NCBI GenBank assembly: GCA_011033025.1
Contig: WFMF01000458.1
Location: 1 to 64,000 of the forward strand
From: Beroe forskalii
Taxonomy: Eukaryota > Ctenophora > Nuda > Beroida > Beroidae
Direction: 5' to 3'
Length of the DNA stretch: 64,000 nucleotides
The notes under the pieces were generated by a model. The model saw nothing but the letters and a program-made list of their open reading frames with translations. It was not told where the DNA came from and ran no database searches. Below, in pieces: positions 24,812-38,070 of the stretch. Each line of letters begins with the position of its first letter. Positions within the stretch are counted from its first letter, which is position 1. Both the position numbers and the translations under genes were made by a program.

Positions 24812-26010
24812 TTACACCCCTGTTCGCGTTGCTCCAATGTGGTCATTTGACATTATAAGGTTTAATGGTTTCTTGTAGCTGACTGAAAAGCAAGCTCGAC
24901 CACCTCAGGGCGCTGAGCTTTCTTCTTTTCTCTTTTTAGCATGACCAAACCATGTCTTTCTAGCAGATATCAAATAATCTAGTATCTTTATTTACTTCTA
25001 AGCTAACTTAGTTGAACTAAATTTCACATTGCGCCTATCGGTATTTCAAATTTGCATTCTTAGATCATTCTTCCTTATGGCCATTTGTTATTTATCGATT
25101 TTGAATATAAGACTAAATCCAATGCTGACAACAAAATTAATATTATAAAAAATAATATAAATGCCGTCATCAAAATTGAATTTATTCTAGTATTTAAAAT
25201 CGATATTAGTTATTTCTAAGTCGTTTCAGCTATCATGATTATTTATTACGTCTAATTCCATTTGACAACTATATCTATAGTGTAGACTGTAGAGTGTAGA
25301 TTTCCTATTAGTATCATCAACTCGTTTAATTTATGATTTAAACATTTTGCTGACTCGGAATTCCTGAATGAAATCTTTAAACTTTTTGCTCGCTGCTCAG
25401 TTTTTGCTCGCTGCTCAGTTTGGACCTGGAAAGCGAAGTAATAGACGATGATCGTAAATCTGATCGGGACTAGATTTACCTAGGTCGAATGAAGTATATA
25501 ATATGAAGTAGATCAGTATGTCTCATATCAACAATTTTATACCGAGATACCACCTGCATTCTGCACTAAGATCTGCACTATTTTAAAACAGAAATATATT
25601 TCAAAATGCCCATATGTTTTTGCAGTATTCATGCAAATTTGAGTACAACTAAAACGGAATACTCTTTTCCATATATCTGTCTAGATTGACGTTATATATT
25701 ATTGATATTACCTGTCAGTTTGATCTGTGTTTCGTGGACTTCTGCTGATCTAGAATGTGGTTAGAGCTCACCTTCATAGTGTGTTGCAACTTCATCTGGA
25801 TTTAACACGTTATTGCTTCTCCTAGATTTGCCTGACGTCAGGCGCCTTGAAAGAACGAAAGATGATGTTCTATTAGGAGTTGATGCTGTTGAGCAACTTA
25901 CATAGCTTTTCATATAGGGACTCGGGAAGTTTTGATATGAAAACCCAGGGAGTTGATTGTTTCTCAGAATCGGCAAAAATCGTTCACCAACGATTCTAGC
26001 TTCAATGAAG
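24812..26010 (-). CDS. Tentative unrecognised gene, 3' part, reverse strand
   Basis: Two reverse-strand exons fit. One runs from about 26010 (5' border not resolved) to 25772 and encodes ARIVGERFLPILRNN through NPDEVATHYE, ending GAAG before GTGAGC in phase 1. The second, 24882-24812, follows TTTTCAG in the matching phase and encodes VSYKKPLNLIMSNDHIGA then TRTGV and TAA. The first exon has a Ser/Arg-rich middle (SSFVLSRR...SGKSRRSNN). No known family is recognised. A C-terminal TGV could be a PDZ-binding end, but that is speculation. Confidence 0.35.
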
Positions 26011-26029
26011 AGTAACTTTCAATGAGCTA

Positions 26030-29000
26030 TATGAGGTGACTTCCGTACTACTGAGACTCTTTTGTATGCAACAAAAAGGGGCCACGCAGGTGCTATAAAG
26101 TACCAATTTCTCAGAAAATCTATTTCTGTGCAATTTTTGCACCTTCAAATGGACGCATCACGCACAAGGGACGGCAGAGAGTTGTATCCCTTTTTCTCAT
26201 CTTTTGGATATTTTAGAACTTCTTCTTTTGGTTCCCTGCCCTTGGAATTTTTAAGAAATCCTGACAATATCCCGGTTAAGTCTTACCGAATTGCTGAAAT
26301 CATCGGAAAAATCAATTTAACGCGTTACTGAACTATGCGCAGATGACGTTAACTGCTTTTGTATTTTAGTTCAATGTAGTTCAATTTGGAATATTTTGTC
26401 TTCTCTCGTCTCAAGTTTTATTCGATTTACTATTATTAACTTTCACTTACTTTGAGAGCTTAACTTACATTTTGAGACCTGAGAGTTTGAAGTTCTGAAC
26501 ACATGGCAGTCTATGATCTCTATATTGTGTCGTCAGACACCCAATATTTAAGTAATTTAGCTGCTAGATACGACACCTCCTTAGTGTTCTGTGTCCTTTT
26601 GTGATCGTAGAACTTAGAGGGGTGTAGTAACTTCGTCGGTATTTACGAGGGACATGATGCTGTTGTGCTCTACTAGAATAAAACATCTAAGGTATGTTGT
26701 TAAGTGTATGATATAACAACAACACAGCTTATTTGTATTGTATTGACGTGTTATAAATTGTGTATCTTTGTTGTTTGTTTTGAAAATGACTTGTTTTGCT
26801 TATTATTATCAATTTTGTTCCACATTTTGGGGAAGGAATAATTTGCTCTTCTCGCAAGAAAAGTGTGGCTGACGGCTGTCAGAGTGTTTCGTAAGAATTG
26901 AATAACATGAACCATATCCGTGGATTGTGGTTTACTTTGGAATTCTTAGGTGCAATTCTCGACGTTTTATTCAGACATTTAGACTAAGTAATAAGGTGCT
27001 AAGGTCATGATGATTGACTCACACCTTAAGTATAGGGCAACGTCAGGACAATCCTTCCTAATGCTGGACTGTTGACTAGAGACGAGTAAGCAGCTAAGAC
27101 TTATATTTTAATTTGGATATTATTATTCAACGACAATTTGATTTTTTCAAGGATTGTCTGCCTAGCATTTAGGATTTCTGCATTTTATTCGATGTATATT
27201 TGTATCAAATTCAATTCATATCATTGTGCCGCGCGAGGCACAGGTGATTCATTCATTGATGCCGCATTGTGTAAAGATTTTTCCTTACTCCAGCTGCTTC
27301 GAGTTTTGATGATGATTAATTATTAATCCTTCACAAGGAGTAGATGCCATAGTTGCCTTCCTTACTGCTGTGTATTTGCTCGTATAATAGAGTTTTAATT
27401 ATCGTACGATGATTGAGAACTATTAGTCTTCGTTAAATCCAAGAGATGACACAGTTCTTGTACATTGTACGTTATTCTGTGAGACAAATAGCACAATTTA
27501 ATTAAGTGTTGTATTATTTATGGAGAAAACTAATATTTAGCAGCTACGGTTTAATGTAATGAACCATTTCCTCTAGTAAACCAATTCTACGGAACTGGAG
27601 CTTTGGCATAGTATCATCTTTCGGAAATCGTTCTTCCCCTATTTCTTAGACTTGAGACGCCAGATGTTCGCTGTAAGTGCGACTTCAGTAAGTGATTCAG
27701 AGGCAGCTGCATTTGCGTCGTACGACTTTTAAACCTGTTCTCCACATTCCTTTTCTCTCGAAATCTTCAGTTCAGTAGATTTTGGAGTGGGCACTGGGCA
27801 GTTTCCAGTACTTCAGTGTAGGTATTCTTCATGGGTTATTCTGTAATCTGTGTGGACTGCTACAGTTAATGGTTTTAGTGTTGCTTGTTAGGGAAACACT
27901 GATTTAATTTACGGAACTCCCATATATCGAATATTTCAGAAATTATGGCCTAATTTAGAAAATGTAGTACTATAGGCTCTTGCAGGTATAGATGGTCTAA
28001 AGTGCGATATTTTGCGCTAAAACCGGCTTTAACATCTGCATCTGAACCGGAGGATTAACGACCTCATTCATCAATGATTAAAGTAAAAAGTGCACAAAAA
28101 GAAATCTACTGTATGGCTTAAGATAGCATTGCCCCTCCAGGCTCCAATTCTCCTCCAACCCCCCTAGTTAACAATCATCATCCTGTGAACGAACAAAAAT
28201 TATTCTCGCATGGAATCACCGTTGCCATTATAGTCTAATTACTATAATGTTCTAATGACAAAGGAGATTTCGTTACCTTATAAGGGAAGATTCTGGAGAA
28301 TTGTTGAAGACTTTGATTGAGTTTTTGTACCTTTGTTATACACCCTGATACCACCGTCCTTTCCCCAAATATCGTTTATTTGGATTTGGCTTTATCCTAG
28401 CACGTCCCAATCGTATCACGATTCGTTTGATTGAATTTTCAAGAAAATGTTATGAATGTAGAAAAATAGTTTGGTCACATGGTCGGTTATCCAGAGTTAG
28501 AACTGCGATAATATCAGAAATGTGTGTACTGTTAGCAGCTTGTAAAGACATTGTTTTAGCAGCATTAGTGATGAAGTCAATGAACTATGAAAATATGACA
28601 TCACCATTCACCATTTTATGCTCCTGTGGTTGAATTTTCCAGATTTAAAACTGTACTTCTAATAGTCATTGTATATTTCATTAAAAACCCAGCATTATTA
28701 TCCCTTGTTGACGGGTTTTGAGTTGTATACGTCGACATAATGTGTTCTTGTGACCATCTCCTCCTTAGTTTGTATTGGGGAACCTAGTCAGAAATCTTAC
28801 ACATGCTCACATGCATCGAAACATTCACTTGTGCGTTTTTCCACTGAATTGTCTTTCCCCTTGCATGATCTCGATCCTCGGTGGAAGATTAAGATCAAAA
28901 GTTACGGCTCATCTTGGTTGAAGATAATACGATAGACGCATGTTGCAGGGGGTTTATCCATATTTCTAAGGCTGTGGTCTAACTGATCGCTGAAATCTGA

Positions 29001-29110
29001 AGTAAATTAGGTAAATAAGGTACATCATAGGTTTCAGCGGTATGCCGCTAAAATTCATTACTGCATTTTACCAAAATTTATTGTTGTATTTCACTGGATC
29101 CATTTGAGTT
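26030..29110. other. Intergenic DNA upstream of the gelsolin gene
   Basis: AT-rich, with no repeats of note and no supported exon. The 90-codon open frame at 26062-26331 lacks a recognisable domain. The stretch may contain 5' untranslated exons or regulatory DNA of the gelsolin gene, but nothing specific is visible. Confidence 0.4.
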
Positions 29111-29113
29111 GTT

Positions 29114-32100
29114 ATGGCAGCCACCGCCAAAAAAGGTAAGCAGGAGCAGTACAACTGGAAGGATTCCAACTTGGCCCTATTCGGATCGGACACGGAGAAG
29201 CAAGTGAAGAAGGAAGCTGCAGAGACTGAACCGGCCTGGAAGAACTCAGGTATGCATTGCAAGTACTCTAGGCCATTCTGTAGGCCATTCTCTAGGATCT
29301 AGAATATGTAGTTGACTATAGCAATGATTATTTTGGGTTTCACTGCTTGCCTTGATCTACTGATAAAATTCTCGACTATTCCAGAAATGATGAACAACAA
29401 TTTCTTAAATAATATTCAAGTCAATTTCGATTCATCAATAGATCGATGAATTACAATATTTCTATTTCAGGGAGGAAAGTTGGTTTAGAAATCTGGAGAA
29501 TCGTGAATTTCAAAGTTCAACGTTGGCCCATTGGTGATTACGGAAAGTTCTTCGAGGGTGACTCATACATCATTCTGAATACATACAAGTAAGTTTAATT
29601 ACAATAAACTGCCTGGTCTTGCCAGTTTGCGAATTGACATGTCAATCATAGAGCGATTTCATTACTGTTGCGCCCATGAATCATGAAACCCCTGGGCCTG
29701 ATGTCCTTGCTAACAAGACGTCAGTGTAAGCATATTTTAATTGTGATGATAACTTGAGAATTCCCACCTTCCATCAGAGACGAAGAGGCAGACGCCCTGC
29801 TGTACGACGTACACTTCTGGATAGGGAAGTACTCCACTCAGGATGAGTACGGGACAGCTGCTTACAAGACGGTGGAGCTGGATACATTCCACGATGACAA
29901 ACCTGTCCAGCACAGAGAGGTGAGGGGAGGGGGAATGTGGTAATGGGGACACCTGTACAGCACAGAGAGGTGAGGGGAGAGGTGTGTGGTAGAGGGAACA
30001 GGATATACATCCCTCCTAAGGACACGTTTATATGGACCGTCATAGATTTGAAAATTGAAACTTGTTCATTTTAAGTGTGATCGCGTAATCAATCAATTTA
30101 AATTATGTTATGATAATTTGATATTTCTCACTCAAATTTAACAAATTTCAACATCAATTTCCCCCATCTGTCTGCAGGTTCAAGGTCACGAGTCCACCCT
30201 GTTCAAGTCGTACTTCACTAACGGTATCACGTACCTGAAGGGAGGGGCTGACTCAGGGTTCAGACATGTTAAGCCTGAGGAATACATCCCCCGACTACTC
30301 CACTTCCACGGTACATGCCAGCACTGAGAACTCTGACAGCGATGCAATTCTCATTTATTATTCCGAGATTTAGAACACCGTCATTACTTCATTAAGTGTT
30401 TTAATCAATAGTGTTTGAACAATTCGGCACTTTAAGTCTCAATCGATTAGTCAATGCATCAAAAATCAACTATAATCAAATAATTATTGCCAAAGAATAC
30501 CCCTTAACTTCCCCACAGGAACGTCTCTCAAAGACACAGTATCCAAGGAAGTAGCCCTGGTGCGACACAAGCTTAACGATGAGGACGTGTTCGTACTGGA
30601 CGCTGGTATGATGATCTACCAGATCAATGGACCTAATTGTGACAAGGATGAGAGGGTTGGTGGTGCTAATTTTGCTAATGCTTTGGAGATATCTTAGTCG
30701 ATGGACTAAAATTGACTTCAATACTGCGCGGATAGATTTTCGTGGGGTTACTTTAAATTCATGCTGCTGTGCCTCCTCACTGTTTCTATGCATTTCCATG
30801 ATGATACAGTGAATCCCTGCCCTCAGATCGCTGCGATGCAGTACGTTAGTAAGCTACGTGAAGAGAGGAATGGGAAGCCCAAGGTGGAAGTAGAGGATGG
30901 AGACCCGAACAAAAACGATGACATCATGCAGGTTTGTGTGCTGGGTATAGATCATCCAACATTATTCAGTTTTTAAATTTCAGGCTTTTTTCGTCGATTG
31001 AGAATGAAATTCATTCATTTTTCACATTATTCATCCAAGAATTCTACCCATTTTGCAGATATTGAAGGACACATCTTGTGAGGAATCAGAAAGCGAGGAT
31101 GAAGGGTTCTTCGAAGGCTCTCAAAAGAAGATACTCAGGGTAAGTTTGAGTGGGTTGCATTAATTTGCAATGCTCCAGTCTCTGATTCAAAGCTCCACAG
31201 CGACTTGCCCAATCTATTGTGACCTCTGAGAGGCATTGTGATTATATTCATGTATAATATTGCGTGCCCCAATTATCCCCATTTTGCGCGCGGTTCTGCA
31301 GGTCGCTCTGCTTTTGGTTTTGGTCAAATGACTTGATTTATCCATGATATCGTATATGCATGATATCAAGCTAACGCCTACCCCACCATTTCTTTTATTA
31401 CCCCAAAAAGAAGCGGGCGTTGCCGGAAAGCAGTACTTTTTACGTCATTCAACAGAGCGAAGGATTTTTTCATGGTCAACTCTTTCCTCCCTTCTAATTT
31501 AGAGGCACTGACCCCTCCTTAATAATTGACGGTGACCCCTCCTCCAGGTTAAGTGACGCTGACCCATTTCCCGCCATACCAGTTGAGTTACGCTTACCCC
31601 TCCCCCAGTTAAGTGAAGCTGACCCCCTCCTCCCAGTTAAGTGTCGCTGACCCATTCCTCCCAGTTAAGTGTCGCTGACCCATTCCTCCCAGTTAAGTGA
31701 CGCTGACCCATTCCTCCAGGTTAAGTGACGCTGACCCATTTCCCGCCCTCCCAGTTAAGTGACGCTGACCCATCCTCCCAGTTAAGTGACACTGATACCC
31801 TCCCCCGCCCATATCAGTGACACTGACCCATTCCCCGCGTTCCAGTTGAGTGAAGTTGGCCCATTTCCCCTCTTATCAGTTAAGTTACGCTGACCTATTT
31901 CCCCTCCTCCCAGTTGAGTGACGCTGACGGAGAGATAAAGATGTCCGACATAACACCAGAGAATGAAGTGATTGAGAAGGAGCTCCTGGATCCGCAGGAT
32001 GTCTTTATCATTGACCTGGGGAATCATGTCTACGTATGGGTCGGAGAAGGTAGGATTTCTCTTCTGCGTTCTTACTTATTTCATTTCCTATCAGACAAAA

Positions 32101-33155
32101 ATATTTCTCCAATATACTTTTTGACATAAGAAATAATATAAGAACACATTGTGTTCTTGTTTTATTTTTAGGAGCCAAACTAAAACCGATAAATGTATTT
32201 TTGAATCAATGCTTGAATGGATGTTATTTAGTAACTTACACACACCATTTATCAATTGATTTTTAAATTTCCTTGCTTATACTCTCGACTTGCATGCTAT
32301 CTGCTTATCTGGTGTCGTGTAGCACGAATATTTGATTTTAACAAAGGATACTAATTAACTCTGAACTCGAATAAGCATACACATAACAATTTACACACGC
32401 ACACGCGTGTTCACTGATCATGTAACGTAAGATCGCGAGTTTTGAAAATGACGCCAGAAATTTCCTCACGACCGCCATTCGGGCGTGCGTGATACTGACT
32501 GAAGTATCACCGCGTACGACTCGGAAATTTCTAATTTCGTGGAGTCGTGACATTTGTGGGAGTGATGGGATGACATCATGCGTACATAACAGGATCCTGA
32601 GCAAATGAAAAATACATTTAAAAAGCACTCAATAACATGGTCTCAATGGATTACGAACATGGCATCCAATTTGCAGCATCCACTGCATCATGATTTACAT
32701 AAAGCTATAAAGATCAGCATTCACTGCCCAGAAGCATTCACTGCTCAGTACCCATGGTGCTTATTTTAAAGAAGCATTCACTGCTCAGTGCCCACGGTGC
32801 TTATTTCAAAGAAGCATTCACTGCCCTGTGCCCACGGTACTCATTGAAGATGCACTATTTCACTGCCCTGTGCCCATGGTACTCATTCAAGAAGCATTCA
32901 CTGCCCTGTTCCAAGGTTAAATCATTAAAAAAAGTAAAAAGCATTCATTGCCCAGTGCCCATGAAAATCATTGGAGAAGCATTCACAATGCATTGTATGA
33001 AACTGTCTTGCATTTCAGAAGCATCTGATGCAGAGAAGAAGAACGGGATGTCCTATGCTTCTAACTACCTGCAAGGTATTAACGGGAGGTTTTGCACCCC
33101 TATTTCAGTGGTCAGCCAGGGTTCAGCTCATCAACTCTACAAGGAACTATCCTAA
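29114..33155 (+). CDS. Severin/fragmin-type gelsolin-like protein (9 exons)
   Basis: Exons: 29114-29249, 29471-29588, 29778-29919, 30178-30310, 30519-30655, 30827-30931, 31059-31139, 31914-32049 and 33019-33155. All phases match, giving 1125 nt for 374 residues plus stop. This is the usual length of three-domain severin/fragmin/GLP proteins, which cap and cut actin filaments under Ca2+ and phosphoinositide control. Residues of about 46-150 form G1 ([48 protein letters not shown]). Then comes the [10 protein letters not shown]...GGADSGF signature, G2 ([19 protein letters not shown], about 190-255), an acidic linker ([18 protein letters not shown]) and G3 ([20 protein letters not shown]) with a short C-terminus. 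The start ATG follows a 5' region with stops and is the natural first Met. The last three exons are duplicated at 41750-43692. Confidence 0.9.
29900..29990 (+). repeat. Two-copy duplicate of a gelsolin exon 3 end and donor
   Basis: Exon 3 ends CCTGTCCAGCACAGAGAG at 29919, followed by GTGAGGGGAG. About 45 bp downstream, CCTGTACAGCACAGAGAGG followed by TGAGGGGAG recurs, reproducing the exon end and donor. The first donor is the one in phase with exon 4. Confidence 0.8.
31500..31925 (+). repeat. Acceptor-derived repeat before gelsolin exon 8
   Basis: Around twelve or more irregular units of CCTCCCAGTTAAGTGACGCT plus GACCCATTTC precede exon 8, which starts CAG|TTGAGTGACGCTGACGG at 31914. Each unit copies the pyrimidine tract, the AG acceptor and about 15 nt of exon start. 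The matching block before the second cassette (about 42220-42380) has fewer, more decayed units, so copy number has changed since the duplication. Confidence 0.85.
32715..33000 (+). repeat. GAAGCATTCACTGC repeat before gelsolin exon 9
   Basis: About seven or eight units contain AGAAGCATTCACTGCYCWGT and a CCCATGGT(A/G)CTCATT segment. They run up to just before exon 9, which begins CAG|AAGCATCTGATGCAG. The unit core AGAAGCAT resembles the exon start, though less exactly than at other edges. A corresponding array lies at about 43190-43520. Confidence 0.75.
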
Positions 33156-35300
33156 CACACCTACCAACATCGAGATCAAGATGCGGTCAGCCGGTCGGTA
33201 TCATCAATAACAAAATACGGACTGTTTCATCAAGACAGAAGGACTGTATATATAATCAACATACAGAATATCAGACTGCATCATCTCAGCTACTTCAGAT
33301 TTTACTGTCGAAGTTGAACGTTCCCTGTTCGGCGTTTATGACTTGTTTTCAGAGGTCGGACTTCCTTAATTTTGATCACTGAATCGCTGGTACCTATTTC
33401 AAGAATTCGTGAGACCTTTTATCTCATGAATGACGGTGGACTTTACTATTATCATTGTTCATGGGATCGAGTTTTGTGTTTGGAAGTGGAACTTTTTCAT
33501 TTTTTTGCGATGATTGCAATCAATATGATACATTGCATTTGTAGAATTGTTATAGTGCTGTCGCTACTCTTGACGCGCGGCGCATTCAGACGCGTGTTGC
33601 ACGTCTTTGCTGCGCGTGATAGCGCACAAATGTACTTTCTTTGTAAGAACATGGCAAAGCACTCTCATGCGCCGCAAAAAAGCAGAACGCGCGCCGTAAT
33701 ACGCCGCGCGCCAAAAGTGATTATGCAGCATAACTATATAGTTAGGGCAGTTATGCCAAAAATATAGGAATTGGCTGAAACGTTCATTAAAGTTGCTTCC
33801 ATGCTTTTTTGGGTACTTTGGGATGTAAATAATCGAAATTCACCGGGAAGCAAATTTTTCGACCATAGGAACATGTTGCCAGGGCCACGCCCATTTGGAC
33901 CGTGGGAAAATTTTGAAAATTTTATTTCATGGAAATATGGCATGGGAGACCACTAACTAGACTTAAAATTGAACGCTGAGTTGATTCCCGGCGTTATTTA
34001 ACACTTTGGAGCAATGTTTGAGTCAAAATTTTTGAATTTTGTGCCAAAAATCGTGACGCGCCCAATCCTGACAGGGAAAAATTTAATTTTTTGTTGTTGT
34101 TGCATATATAGCATGTGAAACCACTAAATCTATGTGAAATTGAACGCTGAGTTGATTCCCGGCGTTATTTAACACTTCGGAGTAATGGTTCGGCCACAAT
34201 TTTCGCATTTTGGGTCAAAAATCAGGCTTGCAGCAATGTATGATACATGGTAAATCACACCATCCTTGCCAATAATAGATATTTTAACTAAGGTTCACTC
34301 TTTATATTAATCATGAGCCATACGATTAATCTATTTCGAAATACAACAATTTATTTCAAGATCATTTTCATTGAAACATCGGCTTGTTATAGCAGATATG
34401 CTTTTCTTCCTAGGCCTAATGCACATCGAGCAAGTACCAAATGACTGGGGAACTGGTAGTCACAGCTGATAGCAAGAATCTGAAAAGACTGCGATATGCT
34501 GGCCACCTCATCGCATCTGTTATTCAAAGTCCCGTAATCGATGCATATTCTGGGGAAGTTACAGAATGTGATCGAAAGCTCATTTAATTCAAGGTCTGGC
34601 TGGAGCAAAAGGTCGACACAAATTCCATGTACATTGTACATACTGAGAATTACGGATTTGGATTTATTCATAGTAGTCCTCGAAAATGCATGTTCAGTTA
34701 TTTTTGCTTCAGACCATACTCATACTACTTCTAGAAGGGGTACGGGCCTTCGAGGGCCCAGGCGGCAGCCAGGAGAGGAAGCTCCTGGCCAAGGCAAGCA
34801 GTCGGTGGCTTCCGTTATTTGTTTGTTAACTCAAGCTTCTGAAAGGTTCTTACTCTTATCTTTGTAACAGTCAGTTCAAGAAAGAAGCTTTGCAGGCAAC
34901 AAATCCTACATTTACCATATTAGTAAAATTGCTTTTGAACGGTGTTATGGAAAAGTATTCAAAGACAATTAAGGCTCGCTCAGGGTTGGAATATCAGCTA
35001 AATAAGGAGGACAAAGGCTTTCTACGTCGTTTAAAAGTTTAATAAAGATCATCATGCCCAAGATAATTGACTACTTTGAAGTTGCGGGTGATTCTAGAGG
35101 TTGGTAAAAAACTTCTCATGATAAATCAAAACCCTCTTTCATCAAAAAGTTCGTCAAGGATGCCCGATCAGAGTACAGTGAAATATCAGCAAATCCATTC
35201 CAGATGAATACACCAAAAAGAATTAATTTAGATTTGATAATTTCTGCCTATTCATTATAGGGTATGGAACAAGTGTTCAAGTTCTAGGAAATTCATTGAT

Positions 35301-36115
35301 GTCTAAAACGGGGGAGGGCCGGGAGCTAAATGGCTGGACCACATGCCTATTTTGGTACCTAACTGGTTAGCCAAAATTTTGACCCACCCACCCACCAGTT
35401 AGGTTCTTACCCTAAGTGGTTGGGCAAAATCGACGATAACCACCCACCCAATTAATGTTGATTTCCATAATGTTATATAATAATGTAATATCTCAATTGA
35501 ATCCCATAAATTATCGAGACTTAATTTCCTATGGCTAAATATGTGCATTTTTCTCCGATCTCATAATTATCATTGCATATCATATTTTAAAGCTCCAAAA
35601 AACAACTTTCTGTTAAATATACAAACGAAAATGACACAGAATCATTATTAAGAATGAACGGTACCTATTAATTTATTTCACTATCATTTCGAGCGCCTAT
35701 GCCATCAACGTTATTGCGAGATTGATAAGGTCATATGATGTTGATTATTGCGTTATGTGTGAGTGATAAATATGTGCATAATACAGTATATATAGAATTA
35801 GGAATATACGATGAAAAATAAGCACAAAATTGGCAATTTAGCATACTCACTTTCTTTTATCATGCGTTTTCTGGTAGAATGAATCAATTTGGTTTCAATT
35901 TCGATTGAAATGGTAATTTCAATAATAATTAGGTCTGAAAATAGCCACTTAGGTAGCAAAATCTAACTGGTCAGATGGTTTGGTGGACCCTTTTGGCAGA
36001 AAATTTTACCAGTTAGGGTCCAGACCCTAACTGGTTGAGCCTGCTGGGTCACCCACCCCTTAACTGGCATGTGGTCCAACCAATTAGCTCTCGCCCCCCC
36101 CCCCCCCGTCTAAAA
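35301..36115. mobile_element. hAT-like non-autonomous element, nested
   Basis: The element at 35309-36107 is flanked by an 8-bp direct repeat GTCTAAAA (35301-35308 and 36108-36115), the target-site length typical of hAT elements. The inverted ends are G-rich (CGGGGGAGGG against CCCCCCCCCC on the right), then GAGCTAAATGGCTGGACCAC against GTGGTCCAACCAATTAGCTC. There is no coding capacity. It has inserted inside the larger decayed transposon. Confidence 0.8.
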
Positions 36116-36439
36116 TCTTATAATAGGAATATACAGTACTTGGGAAAAAGAAAACAAAAATCATCGAAAACTCCCCTAAAAGACCAAGGAAAACTGAAAA
36201 GCATGTGAACAAAAATCCAGTAATGACTCTCAGGCCCGAAACAGAGACGAAGTTTTGTGATGCAGCAACCCGTGCCATACAGCTATTGATAAAGAACTAT
36301 CTAAACGTGAGTTTACTGGAGCTCCTGAATTTCTGATCAAAGATGGTCAAGTTTTAAAGGAACCAAGTCTAATATTCTAAAATTTGCATTTAACCTGATG
36401 ATAAAAAGGACGGAATCTGTGATATTTCTGTAGATATAA

Positions 36440-38070
36440 ATTTGATGCAATTGTAATTGACCTCTCAGTTGAGGTGAGGTCAAATGCTAGAATCATCTCA
36501 GGCAGCAATCATTCATTCAAGAACTTTGGATTCCATTGTGCAGCAAGGTCTGATTATTTTGTGAGGCAAATAGACATGGCGATACTACAAGCAGGAACTA
36601 GCCAAATCAAGCCGAAACTAGTGGAACAACCTGGAACCACTCAAATCAACCCAAAAACCTCCCCAAATCAACTAGAAACAAGCGAATCAACCCGACACAA
36701 GCGAATCAACCCGGGTTAGGGGTTAATTCGGGTTGATTCGTTTGTTTCCGGTTGATTCGCTAGTTTCGGGTTGATTCGCTAGTTTAGTAGTTTCGGGTTG
36801 ATTCGCTAGTTTCGGGTTGATTCGCTAGTTTCGTTGATTCGCTAGTTTCGGGTTGATTTGTGGAGGTTTCTAAGTTGGTTCAGGGTTGCGGTTTGTTCTG
36901 TTTGTTTCGGCATGATTCGACCAGTTCCTGTTTTATTGTCAATGCCAATAATAGACATTGTAACAGACTTTTATTTTGAACAAGGATAAAACGTGGAACA
37001 TACGTTTTTAAATCAGATGATATTATCCCTGACGATTCCGAAGATAAGCTGAATAATTCTGATTTTAAAGCAGACATGAATGGGTTATTCAGCCACTCAC
37101 CCAAGATGATGATTTGATGCACTAGGCATGGGAAAGGATTTTAGTGTTTCTGATGAAGAACTTGTCATTGAACGTGTATCAAGCAATTATTCTAGAAGGA
37201 AGATTCTATTCCAGCCAGGTATCAAATAGTTTGAGGATGCTGACAATACAAAAATTCTTGTGCAGACTGCAGATTCTAATGTTGTAATGTTTTCGTCCTT
37301 CTAACTTACTTTTTATTGAAGGTTCTTGAATATGATGCGAAAGTTTTCATCTCAGCAGACTTTGGAACTGGTGGCAAAGAAATATATAACTTGTTAATCA
37401 ATGCCATTCGTAACTTTCTTGGAGAAGTTGAGAGTGATTATTGAATCTTATTTTTCCATGCCGTTACTGGTAGTTACAGGACGTCTTTCATTTTCAAGAA
37501 AAGCAGTCAATCTTTGATGCTTGGATGAAATCATCAGAATATAAAGATGAATTCACAGTGGTATTTCAATTTAAAGCTGGATGCCAGATTTGCCTAGTAT
37601 CAGAGCATATTTCCCGGTTATATGTAGGTTTATCAATATGGCTATGAGACCACTTCAGAAAGTTTAGACGAATTTAGACTAAGATTGCTCAAAAATTCAT
37701 CTAAAACTGACTTGCATGAGCTACCACCAACATCTTGTTCCCTCTTTCAGCTTGCTCCATGTTCTTAGAAGCTGATACCCGTGGATGGGTTTGGTCTTAT
37801 ACTATGGACCAAGAACCAAATCCACCATTGAATGAATTCGGCTGGATCAATGGATAGAACAGCCAGGATAGTGCTTTGAAAAAAAATTGTATGGAAGAAA
37901 ATAATTTTACTGAATCCAGGTCCCAGCGTTTAGTTGCTTTATTTGGCCGTCAAGACATGTTTGAGCCAGTTTCAAGAAAAACTTGACCAAAGCAAAAGCA
38001 AATGTATGAACTGTTCATGTTTAAGTCAGGGGTTACTGTCTTAATCAGTGTAATTGAGTAATTGTGCAAT
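36440..38070 (+). pseudogene. Remnant of a transposon-associated ORF
   Basis: Scattered in-frame pieces on the + strand, interrupted by many stops and frameshifts, resemble a protein family common in invertebrate transposons. Visible pieces in order are FEDADTKILVQTADSNVV (family: EADT...DTDVxVL), SADFGTGGKEIYNLL (family: FGTGK...), FFHAVTGSYRTSFIF (family: FxHAxTGCDTTSxFF), FDAWMKSSEYKDEF, and near 37835 LNEFGWING. These pieces lie at about 37220-37860. An upstream fragment at 36462-36600 (DLSVEVRSNARII...) may belong to it. The family assignment is from motif memory, not a search. Confidence 0.55.
36590..36870. repeat. Inverted GTTGATTCGCTAGTTTCGG minisatellite
   Basis: About seven copies of a roughly 20-bp unit (GGGTTGATTCGCTAGTTTC) at 36715-36860 face inverted relatives (AAGCGAATCAACCCG) at 36640-36715. 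The two sides form an imperfect palindrome inside the decayed transposon. Confidence 0.8.

Noticed and set aside
26062-26331. Ninety-codon + strand open frame
   Set aside because: No recognisable domain, no ATG at the natural start of the frame, and no splice sites tying it to a gene.
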